DNA from: JAYQPD01 sp046050105
GTDB lineage: Bacteria; Patescibacteriota; Minisyncoccia; Phycocordibacterales; UBA918
Length of the DNA: 5,580 bases
Direction of reading: 5' to 3'
Assembly (NCBI GenBank): GCA_046050105.1
Contig: JBJOQE010000060.1
Span: 1-5,580, forward strand
Shown: in pieces, positions 1 through 5,580 of the stretch
How positions within the stretch are numbered: the first letter of the stretch is position 1
Layout of the letters: the number at the start of each line of letters is the position of its first letter
The notes under the pieces: generated by a model
What the model was told of the DNA's origin: nothing
Seen by the model: only the letters and a program-made list of their open reading frames with translations
Database searches by the model: none
Translations under genes and position numbers: made by a program

Positions 1-776
1 TCAGCATGGAAAAAGTAGACCAGCACAAAGCTCACAATGAGAAACGGTGCAAATGGTACCTCAGTACTCATTGTAATCGGCGCAGCACCAAAATGTAAGC
101 GGCGTTGTCCCCCCATCAAGCGTTGTGACACGAGGATACCAACACTCACCAATGCGCCAATCCAAAAAGAGAATACGATAAATGAAAACGCATGAGAGAT
201 GCCTACCATCAACGCCAGCGGCACGGAGAGCTTTGCATCGCCAAGCCCAATCCACCTGCCGCCAGACACCTTCCAGAGTCCTCCCAAAAATGCAAAGGTG
301 CAGACCGGTGCGAGCAGATGCCCGAGCCACGTTTCACCACTTGCGGTACCAAGAGAGACTACTGCAAGTGTCACAGCAGTAAGTGCAATAACATACTCAT
401 CGGGAATAATGAGGTGTTCGATGTCATACACGAATACGATGAGGAGCAGAAGAAGAAAAATCAGCAACACGCCAGTGAGAAGAGGTGGTAGACCAAGTAG
501 CGCTACGAACACAAAGATACCACCGGTTCCGGCCTCAATGAGCGCATACCGCGGACTGATGCGTGCACCACAATGACGACAGCGCGCCATGAGTATGAGG
601 TATGACAGTATCGGCACAAGGTCAGGAACACCCAAACGCTCGCCGCACGACAGACAGTGTGAGTTGCCACCGAGCGAACGCTTGGTGTGTATGCGTAAAA
701 TGACAACATTTAAAAAACTACCGATGATGGTACCGAACACAAACGTAATGACGAGAAGCGGGAGCGATAGGTTCAT
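1..776 (-). CDS. pilD: Type IV prepilin peptidase / N-methyltransferase PilD (3' end cut by window edge)
   Basis: This is an integral-membrane aspartic protease that cleaves the prepilin leader after its conserved Gly and N-methylates the new N-terminus. The frame is open from the ATG at 776 to the left edge (258 codons), and probably only a few C-terminal residues are missing. Residues 19-29 (GSFLNVVILRI) are the family N-terminal signature. Two CxxC pairs (C41/C44 and C66/C69) form the usual zinc-binding tetracysteine of the cytoplasmic methyltransferase domain, followed by SPRYALIE at 74-81. The two catalytic aspartates are D118 (YDIEHLIIPDE) and D180 (GLGDAK). Hydrophobic segments lie near 3-26, 98-117, 129-143, 154-170, 184-217 and 242-256, giving the expected polytopic layout. 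No Shine-Dalgarno sequence sits at a usable distance, and a -10-like element lies 6 bases before the ATG. The gene follows the pilin terminator, so it is probably transcribed separately. Its obvious substrate is the adjacent pilin. Function is very secure. Confidence 0.96.
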   Translation of the reverse strand, partial: MNLSLPLLVITFVFGTIIGSFLNVVILRIHTKRSLGGNSHCLSCGERLGVPDLVPILSYLILMARCRHCGARISPRYALIEAGTGGIFVFVALLGLPPLLTGVLLIFLLLLLIVFVYDIEHLIIPDEYVIALTAVTLAVVSLGTASGETWLGHLLAPVCTFAFLGGLWKVSGGRWIGLGDAKLSVPLALMVGISHAFSFIVFSFWIGALVSVGILVSQRLMGGQRRLHFGAAPITMSTEVPFAPFLIVSFVLVYFFHA

Positions 777-782
777 AAACAC

Positions 783-788
783 AGTATA
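783..788 (-). promoter_or_regulatory. Candidate -10 element of the pilD promoter
   Basis: On the minus strand this reads TATACT, five of six matches to TATAAT. It lies between the pilin terminator and pilD, where a promoter is needed. No convincing -35 hexamer is found 16-18 bases upstream. Exactly 6 bases (GTGTTT) separate it from the ATG, so the usual start-site spacing would put +1 on the A of the start codon. Confidence 0.5.
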
Positions 789-822
789 GTACGCCTCACC
801 CCTATCTAGCACATAGCAGCTG

Positions 823-856
823 TACACAAAAACCGCCCACAGGCGGTTTTTGTGTA
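823..856 (-). terminator. Rho-independent terminator after the pilin gene, probably bidirectional
   Basis: A perfect 15-bp inverted repeat (823-837 with 842-856) surrounds a 4-base loop. The GC core is CCGCC/GGCGG, and on the minus strand it is followed by TTTTTGTGT. The repeat begins 14 bases after the pilin TAA. The flanking A and T tracts pair with each other, so the same element would also act on plus-strand transcripts. It separates the pilin unit from pilD. Confidence 0.93.
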
Positions 857-870
857 CTCACGCGTAATAA

Positions 871-1296
871 TTAGTCGCAGTCAATGTCACCACCTGTGCT
901 GCTCCACACTGATGCAGCTGTCGTTGTTGCGTTACCCTTGTAGTCAACGCAGTAGAAGCCAGAAGTAACAAGCGCAGAAGATACTGCCCACTCATCAGCA
1001 TCGCTTGCGCAGCTCACTGCCGCCGCACCGTTAGCAGATTCAGCTCCAGCAACCTGGAGTGAAATGCCCTGAGGTGAAGTATTTGTACATACTGTTGCGT
1101 AGCTTCCAGCATTGTTGTCGTAGTAGAGTTCAGCCTGTGAGCGTGCGTTGTTCAAGTTCGACTTGATAGCGGCATCAGCACCCTTGTTGCGTGCTGAGTT
1201 GAGGGATGCAAGTACCACCGAAGCAAGGATGCCGATGATTGCAATCACCACGAGGAGCTCCATAAGCGTGAAGCCTCTTTTTGTATTGGTATTCAT
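871..1296 (-). CDS. pilA: Type IVa-like major pilin (prepilin)
   Basis: This 141-residue prepilin is the likely structural subunit of the pilus fibre. It has a short basic leader, MNTNTKRG, with predicted cleavage by PilD between G8 and F9, leaving a 133-residue mature protein. The cleaved N-terminus FTLMELLVVIAIIGILASVV has the conserved Glu at mature position 5 (E13) and the hydrophobic helix that anchors the subunit in the membrane and packs the fibre core. The amphipathic helix continues to the AELYYDNN segment near 55-62. The globular part is rich in Ala, Ser, Thr and Gly and has four cysteines (C70, C96, C116, C140), enough for two disulfides, with C140 next to last. The N-terminal half resembles Parcubacteria pilins from memory. 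No Shine-Dalgarno sequence precedes the ATG. A candidate promoter and palindrome lie upstream and a strong terminator downstream, as expected for a highly expressed subunit. Major rather than minor pilin is an inference from this setting. Confidence 0.95.
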   Translation of the reverse strand: MNTNTKRGFTLMELLVVIAIIGILASVVLASLNSARNKGADAAIKSNLNNARSQAELYYDNNAGSYATVCTNTSPQGISLQVAGAESANGAAAVSCASDADEWAVSSALVTSGFYCVDYKGNATTTAASVWSSTGGDIDCD

Positions 1297-1306
1297 AACG
1301 AAAGTG

Positions 1307-1320
1307 TAAGAACGTTCTTA
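1307..1320. repeat. Perfect 14-base palindrome before the pilin start
   Basis: The sequence TAAGAACGTTCTTA equals its own reverse complement and ends 10 bases before the pilin ATG. Symmetry of this length, with 7-base half sites, is typical of a dimeric repressor or activator operator. It has no loop, so it is a poor RNA hairpin. It overlaps by two bases a weak -10-like TACACT (1303-1308, minus strand) that lies 6 bases from the ATG. The operator role is inferred. Confidence 0.5.
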
Positions 1321-1367
1321 TTTGTTGTGCGAATAATAGTTCCCCAACGTCTTGAGGATACTGCACC

Positions 1368-1373
1368 ATTATA
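1368..1373 (-). promoter_or_regulatory. Candidate -10 element of the pilin promoter
   Basis: On the minus strand this is a perfect TATAAT in the 121-base gap between pilC and the pilin. Transcription would start near 1361 and give a leader of about 65 bases. No good -35 hexamer lies at 16-18 bases: the only TTGA-like hexamer is 10 bases upstream, too close. The promoter may be activator-dependent, or the match may be chance. Confidence 0.5.
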
Positions 1374-1417
1374 GAATGCCCTGCCTCAATTAGTTGGTGT
1401 GGTGTGGACAACCTGTG

Positions 1418-2638
1418 CTATATCGTATTGGTGATGTTGTAAATAGGCACGAGTACCGCAGCAAGTAGCACGCCTACCCCGAGGCCCAGCATGACAATCA
1501 TGATAGGCTCAATGAGGCCCACCAGGGTATCCACCGCACTATCCACTTCGCGGCGATAGAATTTCGCCAAGGTATCGAGAATCTGCCCGAGACTTCCCGA
1601 CTCCTCACCCACCTTCATCATTTGTGTCATCACACCCGGAATGTGTGGGTGGTCAGCAAATGCATCAGACACCGACTTACCTCCTTTGACATCCTCGATA
1701 CAATTCTTCACAATTTCTTCAAAGACACGGTTGCCAACCACCTGTGACGTAATCTCGAGTGCCAATACCATCGAAATGCCACTTTGCAACATCGTGGAAA
1801 GTGTGTCGGCGATACGTGACAAATACAATTTTTGGAACAGATTGCCTACTGCAGGAGTAGCGAGCTTGAGTTCATCCATGGTGCGCGCTCCCACTTCGGT
1901 ACGCGTAAAGCGCCAAAGTACAACCACCCCAATACCCACAAAGAGGATGATGATGCCGATAAAGTCTTTGACGAAATCGGACATGCCGATAACGATTTTT
2001 GTATAGAGAGGAACTTCCTGTCCAGACTCTTTGATGATGGATGCAATCTGGGGAATAACCATCGTCATCATCAGTACCATTACTGCGAGGAACGTAACAA
2101 TAACGAAGATAGGATAAATCATCGCGTTACGCGCCTTTGACATAACCTCATATGTACGGTCGAGATAGTCGGCGAGATACATAAATACCTCGTTCAGCTT
2201 TCCCGCTTCTTCACCCGCCTTCACCATGGACACGTAGAAGGTAGAAAATACGTCAGGGTGCTGCGCCAGGGCTGCAGATATTGCACTGCCGCCCTGGATA
2301 TCATCTGAAACTTGGGTCAATATGCGCCGCATGAGCGGGTTTTCTGCTTCGCTTGCAAGTAAACGGAAGACGCGTAGCGCGGAGACTTGCGCCTCAAACA
2401 GGGTGGCAATCTGACGTGAGAACATCACCACCTCCTTGTTTGAGACATGCTCAAACATGGTGAATTCATATTCAAAAATCTTCCCTCCAAGCTTGGTGGT
2501 TTCCGTGATTGGATCAATCGCCATAATAGTGTACCCACGTCGCTGCAGCGACGTAATGGCCACATCGATATTGGCTGCATCAACAGTTCCTTCTCGCGCA
2601 GCACCACTTTGATCTGTACCTGAATATTTAAAAAGCAT
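1418..2638 (-). CDS. pilC: Type IV pilus inner-membrane platform protein PilC (GspF family)
   Basis: PilC is the polytopic platform on which the PilB and PilT hexamers act to insert or remove pilin subunits. The 406 residues match the usual family length. The start MLFKYSGTDQSGAAREGTVDA is the standard family N-terminus (Y-x-G-x-D-x-x-G, then a G-T-V-x-A block). Two GspF repeats follow, at about 69-193 and 272-397, each with the conserved Gly-Glu signature: GEEAGKL at 142-148 and GEESGSL at 344-350. Hydrophobic segments are near 172-200, 226-243 and 374-402, the last ending in the family's typical VPIYNI. The gene starts 12 bases after the pilT stop, and a weak AGG (2647-2649) lies 8 bases before the ATG, consistent with translational coupling to pilT. 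No terminator is evident after it, so some read-through into the pilin is possible. Confidence 0.97.
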   Translation of the reverse strand: MLFKYSGTDQSGAAREGTVDAANIDVAITSLQRRGYTIMAIDPITETTKLGGKIFEYEFTMFEHVSNKEVVMFSRQIATLFEAQVSALRVFRLLASEAENPLMRRILTQVSDDIQGGSAISAALAQHPDVFSTFYVSMVKAGEEAGKLNEVFMYLADYLDRTYEVMSKARNAMIYPIFVIVTFLAVMVLMMTMVIPQIASIIKESGQEVPLYTKIVIGMSDFVKDFIGIIILFVGIGVVVLWRFTRTEVGARTMDELKLATPAVGNLFQKLYLSRIADTLSTMLQSGISMVLALEITSQVVGNRVFEEIVKNCIEDVKGGKSVSDAFADHPHIPGVMTQMMKVGEESGSLGQILDTLAKFYRREVDSAVDTLVGLIEPIMIVMLGLGVGVLLAAVLVPIYNITNTI

Positions 2639-2650
2639 AGTTGTAACCTA

Positions 2651-3718
2651 TTAGAGGAGACGCTCAAGACCTTTAGGAGTTAATGAATGGGCAAAGGCAT
2701 TTTCAACTGAGATCTCTCCTTTTTGCACTAATTCCGCAAGCGAGCGATTCATCTCAATCATACCGTACTCACTTCCCGTCTCAATGACCGTCTGGATTTC
2801 ATGGGTGCGTCGCTCCCGAATCAGATTTGAAACTGCGTTGGTGTTGATGAGTAGTTCGTACGCTGGCACCAACCCGCCGGCAATGCGCGGAATAAGACGT
2901 TGCGAGAAGATGCCGAGCAATGAGCCGGCGAGCTGCACACGAATCTGGTCCTGCTGCCCCGCAGGAAACGTGTCGATGATACGATCGATAGTTTGTGCAG
3001 CATTGTTTGTATGAAGCGTCGAAAGTACGAGATGCCCAGTTTCTGCAGCCGTCACTGCCGTCGCTATGGTCTCTGGACCTCGCATCTCACCCACCATGAT
3101 GACGTCAACGTCCTGACGGAACGCCGAGTGTAGTGCGGTGTGAAAGTCTGCAGTATCCACGCGAATCTCACGCTGATCGATGAGTGATTTCTTCGGTTCA
3201 TAAATGAACTCGATAGGGTCTTCAATCGTCACAATATGCTCAGACCGTGTGGTGTTTATAATATCAATCATCGCGGCAAGGGTTGTTGATTTACCCTGCC
3301 CTACTGGACCTACACACAAGAAAAACCCTTGCTGACGCGCAGCGAATGTCTCAATGATAGGGGGAAGCGCAAGTTCGTGTACAGAGCGGATAACGTTCGG
3401 GATGAGGCGAAGCGCAATAGAGATACCACCACGCTGATAATACCCATTGCCGCGAAAACGCAATCCATCCTTATACTCATATGAAAAGTCTGTCTCACGT
3501 GTAGTGGTAAACTCAGTATATTGTGCAGGGTTGAGTAACACGCGGGCAAACTCGGTGGCGTCCTCATGCATCAAAATCGGCTTCTTCAGCAACGGTATGA
3601 GTGACCCCGACACACGAATCATAGGGTGTGAACCAACAGAAAAGTGCAAGTCGGATCCCTTTTCGGCGACCACGATATCGATCATCTCCTCAAGCTCTTT
3701 TTTATAGTTGATTGACAT
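2651..3718 (-). CDS. pilT: Type IV pilus retraction ATPase PilT
   Basis: This cytoplasmic hexameric ATPase drives pilus disassembly. Its 355 residues fit PilT, which lacks the long N-terminal domain of PilB. Residues 21-39 (GSDLHFSVG, then a P-x-I-R-V-x-G block) form the usual PAS-like domain start. The Walker A is GPVGQGKSTT (137-146), a variant of the more familiar GPTGSGKSTT. The Asp box covers about 164-184 (TIEDPIEF through IDQRE). The Walker B region is RQDVDVIMVGEMR (201-213) with catalytic E211. The His box is GHLVLSTLHTNNA (228-240). The C-terminal AVSNLIRE (295-302) corresponds to the AIRNLIRE motif needed for retraction in studied PilT proteins and separates it from PilB. The following THEIQ, GMIEMNRSLAEL and QKGEIS blocks are also PilT-like. 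An AGG lies 4 bases before the ATG. The gene sits 22 bases after the regulator and 12 bases before pilC. Confidence 0.96.
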   Translation of the reverse strand: MSINYKKELEEMIDIVVAEKGSDLHFSVGSHPMIRVSGSLIPLLKKPILMHEDATEFARVLLNPAQYTEFTTTRETDFSYEYKDGLRFRGNGYYQRGGISIALRLIPNVIRSVHELALPPIIETFAARQQGFFLCVGPVGQGKSTTLAAMIDIINTTRSEHIVTIEDPIEFIYEPKKSLIDQREIRVDTADFHTALHSAFRQDVDVIMVGEMRGPETIATAVTAAETGHLVLSTLHTNNAAQTIDRIIDTFPAGQQDQIRVQLAGSLLGIFSQRLIPRIAGGLVPAYELLINTNAVSNLIRERRTHEIQTVIETGSEYGMIEMNRSLAELVQKGEISVENAFAHSLTPKGLERLL

Positions 3719-3740
3719 TGAACCTAAAATTACTATGCGC

Positions 3741-4112
3741 TCACTTGTTTTCTACAATGGACACGACTTTGGCGACCACCTCGCTCGGAATCATATGTGC
3801 TTTAACAATGTACCCATGTGCACCTGCCGCCATAGCAGCATCGATGTCGGTCTGATCCCCTTGATTCGAGAGCACGATTGCTTTTGCGTTTACCGCCAAC
3901 TTTTCAGTACGCACTGCATTCAGGAGATCAAGTCCGGTCATGCCGGGAAGTACCATATCAAGAAGTAATGCATCATACATCCCACCTCCACGAAGTTTCT
4001 CGAGTGCTTCTTCCACTGATTTTGCAGTTTCCACAGTATGTCCTGTTCCTGAAAATTTTGCTGCATACATATCAAGCAGGAATGTGTCGTCGTCAACCAG
4101 AAATATTTTCAT
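3741..4112 (-). CDS. Stand-alone CheY-like response regulator receiver protein
   Basis: This 123-residue protein is a single receiver domain with no output domain. The acidic pocket is D7-D8-D9, the phospho-acceptor is D52 in LLLDMVLPGMTG, the switch Ser is S82 in IVLSNQG, and the conserved Lys is K104 in GYIVKA, with aromatic Y101 at the expected place. All residues needed for phosphorylation are present, so it should act by protein-protein contact, as CheY, PilG or PilH do. It lies between the extension and retraction ATPase genes, 9 bases after pilB and 22 before pilT. That suggests control of motor activity or switching, but the target is inferred and no cognate histidine kinase is visible. 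No Shine-Dalgarno sequence precedes the ATG. A promoter overlapping the pilB stop could start the mRNA about 2 bases before the ATG. Confidence 0.93.
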   Translation of the reverse strand: MKIFLVDDDTFLLDMYAAKFSGTGHTVETAKSVEEALEKLRGGGMYDALLLDMVLPGMTGLDLLNAVRTEKLAVNAKAIVLSNQGDQTDIDAAMAAGAHGYIVKAHMIPSEVVAKVVSIVENK

Positions 4113-4120
4113 ATACTTGT

Positions 4121-4148
4121 ATTATACGCGTCCCCCCTCTGGTGTCAC
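4121..4148 (-). promoter_or_regulatory. Candidate sigma70-type promoter for the response regulator (and pilT-pilC)
   Basis: The minus strand carries GTGACA (4143-4148, five of six matches to TTGACA), a 16-base spacer, and a perfect TATAAT (4121-4126). It lies inside the last codons of pilB, and the -10 overlaps the pilB TAA. The predicted start near 4114 is only about 2 bases before the regulator ATG. This is the best -35/-10 pair in the window. It would allow the regulator, pilT and pilC to be expressed apart from pilB. Confidence 0.55.
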
Positions 4149-5580
4149 CTCGCTGTTATCGACAGGTGGTGCAGAAGACACTTCCAAATCTTCCTCGATG
4201 GTAATCATGTGTCCACCACTTCCTCCAAGACCATTCACCTCTTCGAAGGGGATCTCATGACGGAGTGCCTTAATGAGTGCGTCTTCATACATCGATACGA
4301 AACCCTTGCGCCGAGCCACTTCGTACATATCGGCCTCTGAACCATCCTCAAGTATCAACTTTTCTATCTCAGGTGAAATCTCAAGCGTCTCAATCACCGC
4401 CGTTCGCCCACGGGTACCATTTGGACATTCAGGTGAGGCTTGGATACGCACAATCGTCTCCGAGTCTGGTATACGAGAACGAAATTCTTCAGGTAGTGTC
4501 GCAAATTGACGTTCAAGCATCATCTTGATTGACCCCTCGATGTTCTCGGGCGTCCCTGAGTGAGGACATATCTTTCGTACCAATCGTTGTGCCATAGCGA
4601 GAATCAGTGTTGGTGCAATCAGATAGGGATCGACGCCCATGTCTATCAGGCGCGGAATTACCCCGATGGCATTATTGGTGTGGATAGTTGAAAGCACCAA
4701 GTGGCCTGTGAGTGCAGCTTGGATAGCAAGTTGCGCCGTCTCTTTGTCACGAATTTCGCCCACCATAATGATGTCGGGGTCCTGACGCAGCACAGAGCGC
4801 AGCCCTGCAGCAAAGGTATAGCCAATCTCAGGGCGCACTTGCGACTGTGATACACCCTCAATGTTGTACTCCACAGGATCTTCGAGCGAAATCACATTCT
4901 TCCCCATCTTGTCGACCTCCTGCAGCATGGCATACAGTGTCGTCGACTTGCCCGAACCAGTCGGACCAGAGATGAGAATGATGCCATATGGTCGCGTGAT
5001 GGCACGGCGTATCACCGCAAGATTTTCTTCACTGATGCCCAAATCTTGAAATGTGCGCGCACCATGTTCGGGGTCCAAAATACGCATTACTATCTTCTCG
5101 CCGTGATAGGTAGGAAGCGATGAAACACGAAAATCGATGCGATGCCCATCGATGGCAGCTGAAAAACGCCCGTCTTGCGGTTTGCGTTTCTCGTCGAGTC
5201 GTATTGATGACAATATTTTAATACGTGCTACGACTGCAGAATGAATCTTCATCGGGAGCTCCAGCGATTTGACGAGCACACCGTCAACGCGGAAACGAAT
5301 ACGGACTTTTTCTTCAGTTGGCTCAATGTGAATATCTGACGCCTTGCCATCTACCGCATAACGCAAAATCGTGGCCACAATACGGGTGACCGGAGCATCT
5401 TCCTTAATTGCATCTGCATTCTCAGGCTTTTCATCCTCTTTGTTATCGAGAAGTTCTACCGACAGCTCAGACTCAAGCGCCGTGAGCGCCTGATTAACCT
5501 CACCGGCAAGATTTTCGTACATCTTGATGCCACGGTCGAAATCACGCTCAAGTATCACCACGAGCTTATAGGGCAACTTT
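4122..5580 (-). CDS. pilB: Type IV pilus extension ATPase PilB (GspE family; 5' end cut by window edge)
   Basis: PilB is the cytoplasmic hexameric ATPase that powers pilus polymerisation through PilC. The frame runs open through the right edge, so the start and most of the N-terminal domain are missing. Numbering here starts at the Leu codon at 5574-5576. An acidic linker (about 38-62) leads to the second N-terminal domain (APVTRIV, then ASDIHIEP at 79-86 and RFRVDG at 94-99). The Walker A is GPTGSGKSTT (204-213), the Asp box LEDPVEYNIEGVSQSQV is 231-247, the Walker B region RQDPDIIMVGEIRD is 264-277 with E274 catalytic, and the His box GHLVLSTIHTNNA is 291-303. The C-terminal zinc site is degenerate: only C337 (CPHS) and C384 (ECPNGTRGR) remain of the usual four cysteines. 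After EIPFEEV a Gly-rich, acidic tail of about 37 residues extends past the usual family end. The gene is followed after 9 bases by the regulator. Confidence 0.97.
   Translation of the reverse strand, partial: KLPYKLVVILERDFDRGIKMYENLAGEVNQALTALESELSVELLDNKEDEKPENADAIKEDAPVTRIVATILRYAVDGKASDIHIEPTEEKVRIRFRVDGVLVKSLELPMKIHSAVVARIKILSSIRLDEKRKPQDGRFSAAIDGHRIDFRVSSLPTYHGEKIVMRILDPEHGARTFQDLGISEENLAVIRRAITRPYGIILISGPTGSGKSTTLYAMLQEVDKMGKNVISLEDPVEYNIEGVSQSQVRPEIGYTFAAGLRSVLRQDPDIIMVGEIRDKETAQLAIQAALTGHLVLSTIHTNNAIGVIPRLIDMGVDPYLIAPTLILAMAQRLVRKICPHSGTPENIEGSIKMMLERQFATLPEEFRSRIPDSETIVRIQASPECPNGTRGRTAVIETLEISPEIEKLILEDGSEADMYEVARRKGFVSMYEDALIKALRHEIPFEEVNGLGGSGGHMITIEEDLEVSSAPPVDNSEVTPEGGRV

Noticed and set aside
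61..709. Several open frames of 66-125 codons on both strands over the pilD region.
   Set aside because: All lie within the continuous pilD frame, which carries every catalytic motif. Their translations look like no known family and have shadow-like composition.
1333..1338. A second -10-like hexamer, TATTAT (minus strand), in the pilin leader.
   Set aside because: No -35 match at proper spacing, and it competes with the better TATAAT at 1368-1373.
1368..1389. TTGAGG paired with the TATAAT upstream of the pilin as a -35/-10 pair.
   Set aside because: The spacer is only 10 bases, far from the required 16-18.
1175..1411. A 78-codon minus-strand open frame starting in the pilC-pilin gap and running into the pilin in another frame.
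   Set aside because: It overlaps the certain pilin gene, has no recognisable domain, and ends inside it. It is an out-of-frame shadow.
3741..3743. Possible recoding of UGA, as in some Patescibacteria lineages, which would extend the regulator through its TGA.
   Set aside because: The receiver domain is complete at this stop and is followed by a ribosome-binding AGG and the pilT start. No in-frame TGA interrupts any other gene, so the standard code fits.
4132..4137. A run of six C (six G on the coding strand) near the end of pilB as a phase-variation tract.
   Set aside because: Too short to suggest slippage control, and it lies in the last codons where a frameshift would barely alter the protein.
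3060..4800. Similar DNA stretches in pilT and pilB around the Walker B and His boxes, which could be read as a repeat.
   Set aside because: They encode the same motifs in paralogous secretion ATPases. This is protein-level homology and not a mobile or recent duplication.
5574..5576. A TTG codon that could be taken as the pilB start.
   Set aside because: The frame stays open to the window edge, and PilB proteins have a further N-terminal domain upstream. The true start is outside the window.

Overview
The window is a type IV pilus (T4P) assembly locus. All six genes read on the minus strand, so transcription runs from right to left: pilB (5' end cut by the right edge), a stand-alone CheY-like response regulator, pilT, pilC, a type IVa-like major pilin, and the prepilin peptidase pilD (3' end cut by the left edge). 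I see no plus-strand gene, RNA gene, mobile element or CRISPR array.

The source is probably a member of the Patescibacteria / Candidate Phyla Radiation, most likely a Parcubacteria-type lineage. This rests on the pilin, whose N-terminal half (GFTLMELLVVIAIIGILASV, then the S-A-R-N-K-G-A-D-A-A region and an AELYYDNN segment) looks like the pilins I know from those genomes, and on the pilB-regulator-pilT-pilC order. GC content appears close to 50%. The standard bacterial code fits all genes. The taxonomic call is inference, since no rRNA or other marker is present.

Region by region: 4122-5580 encodes the extension ATPase PilB, complete from its linker to its C-terminus. After 9 bases comes the receiver-only regulator (3741-4112), with a good sigma70-like promoter inside the end of pilB. 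The retraction ATPase PilT (2651-3718) starts 22 bases later, and the inner-membrane platform PilC (1418-2638) 12 bases after that. A 121-base gap (1297-1417) holds a perfect TATAAT and a perfect 14-base palindrome ahead of the pilin (871-1296). A strong 15-bp hairpin terminator (823-856) closes the pilin unit. PilD (1-776) follows with its own -10 element placed so close to the ATG that its mRNA may be leaderless.

Together the genes form the core of a pilus machine. PilD trims and N-methylates the prepilin, PilB powers polymerisation through PilC, PilT powers disassembly, and the CheY-like protein is a plausible but unproven switch on the motors. The alignment proteins (PilM/N/O) and minor pilins are not in view. 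The locus is a recognisable known system. The points worth a second look are the apparent leaderless starts, the palindrome before the pilin, the separate transcriptional insulation of the pilin, the regulator wedged between the two motor genes, and the loss of zinc-site cysteines in PilB.
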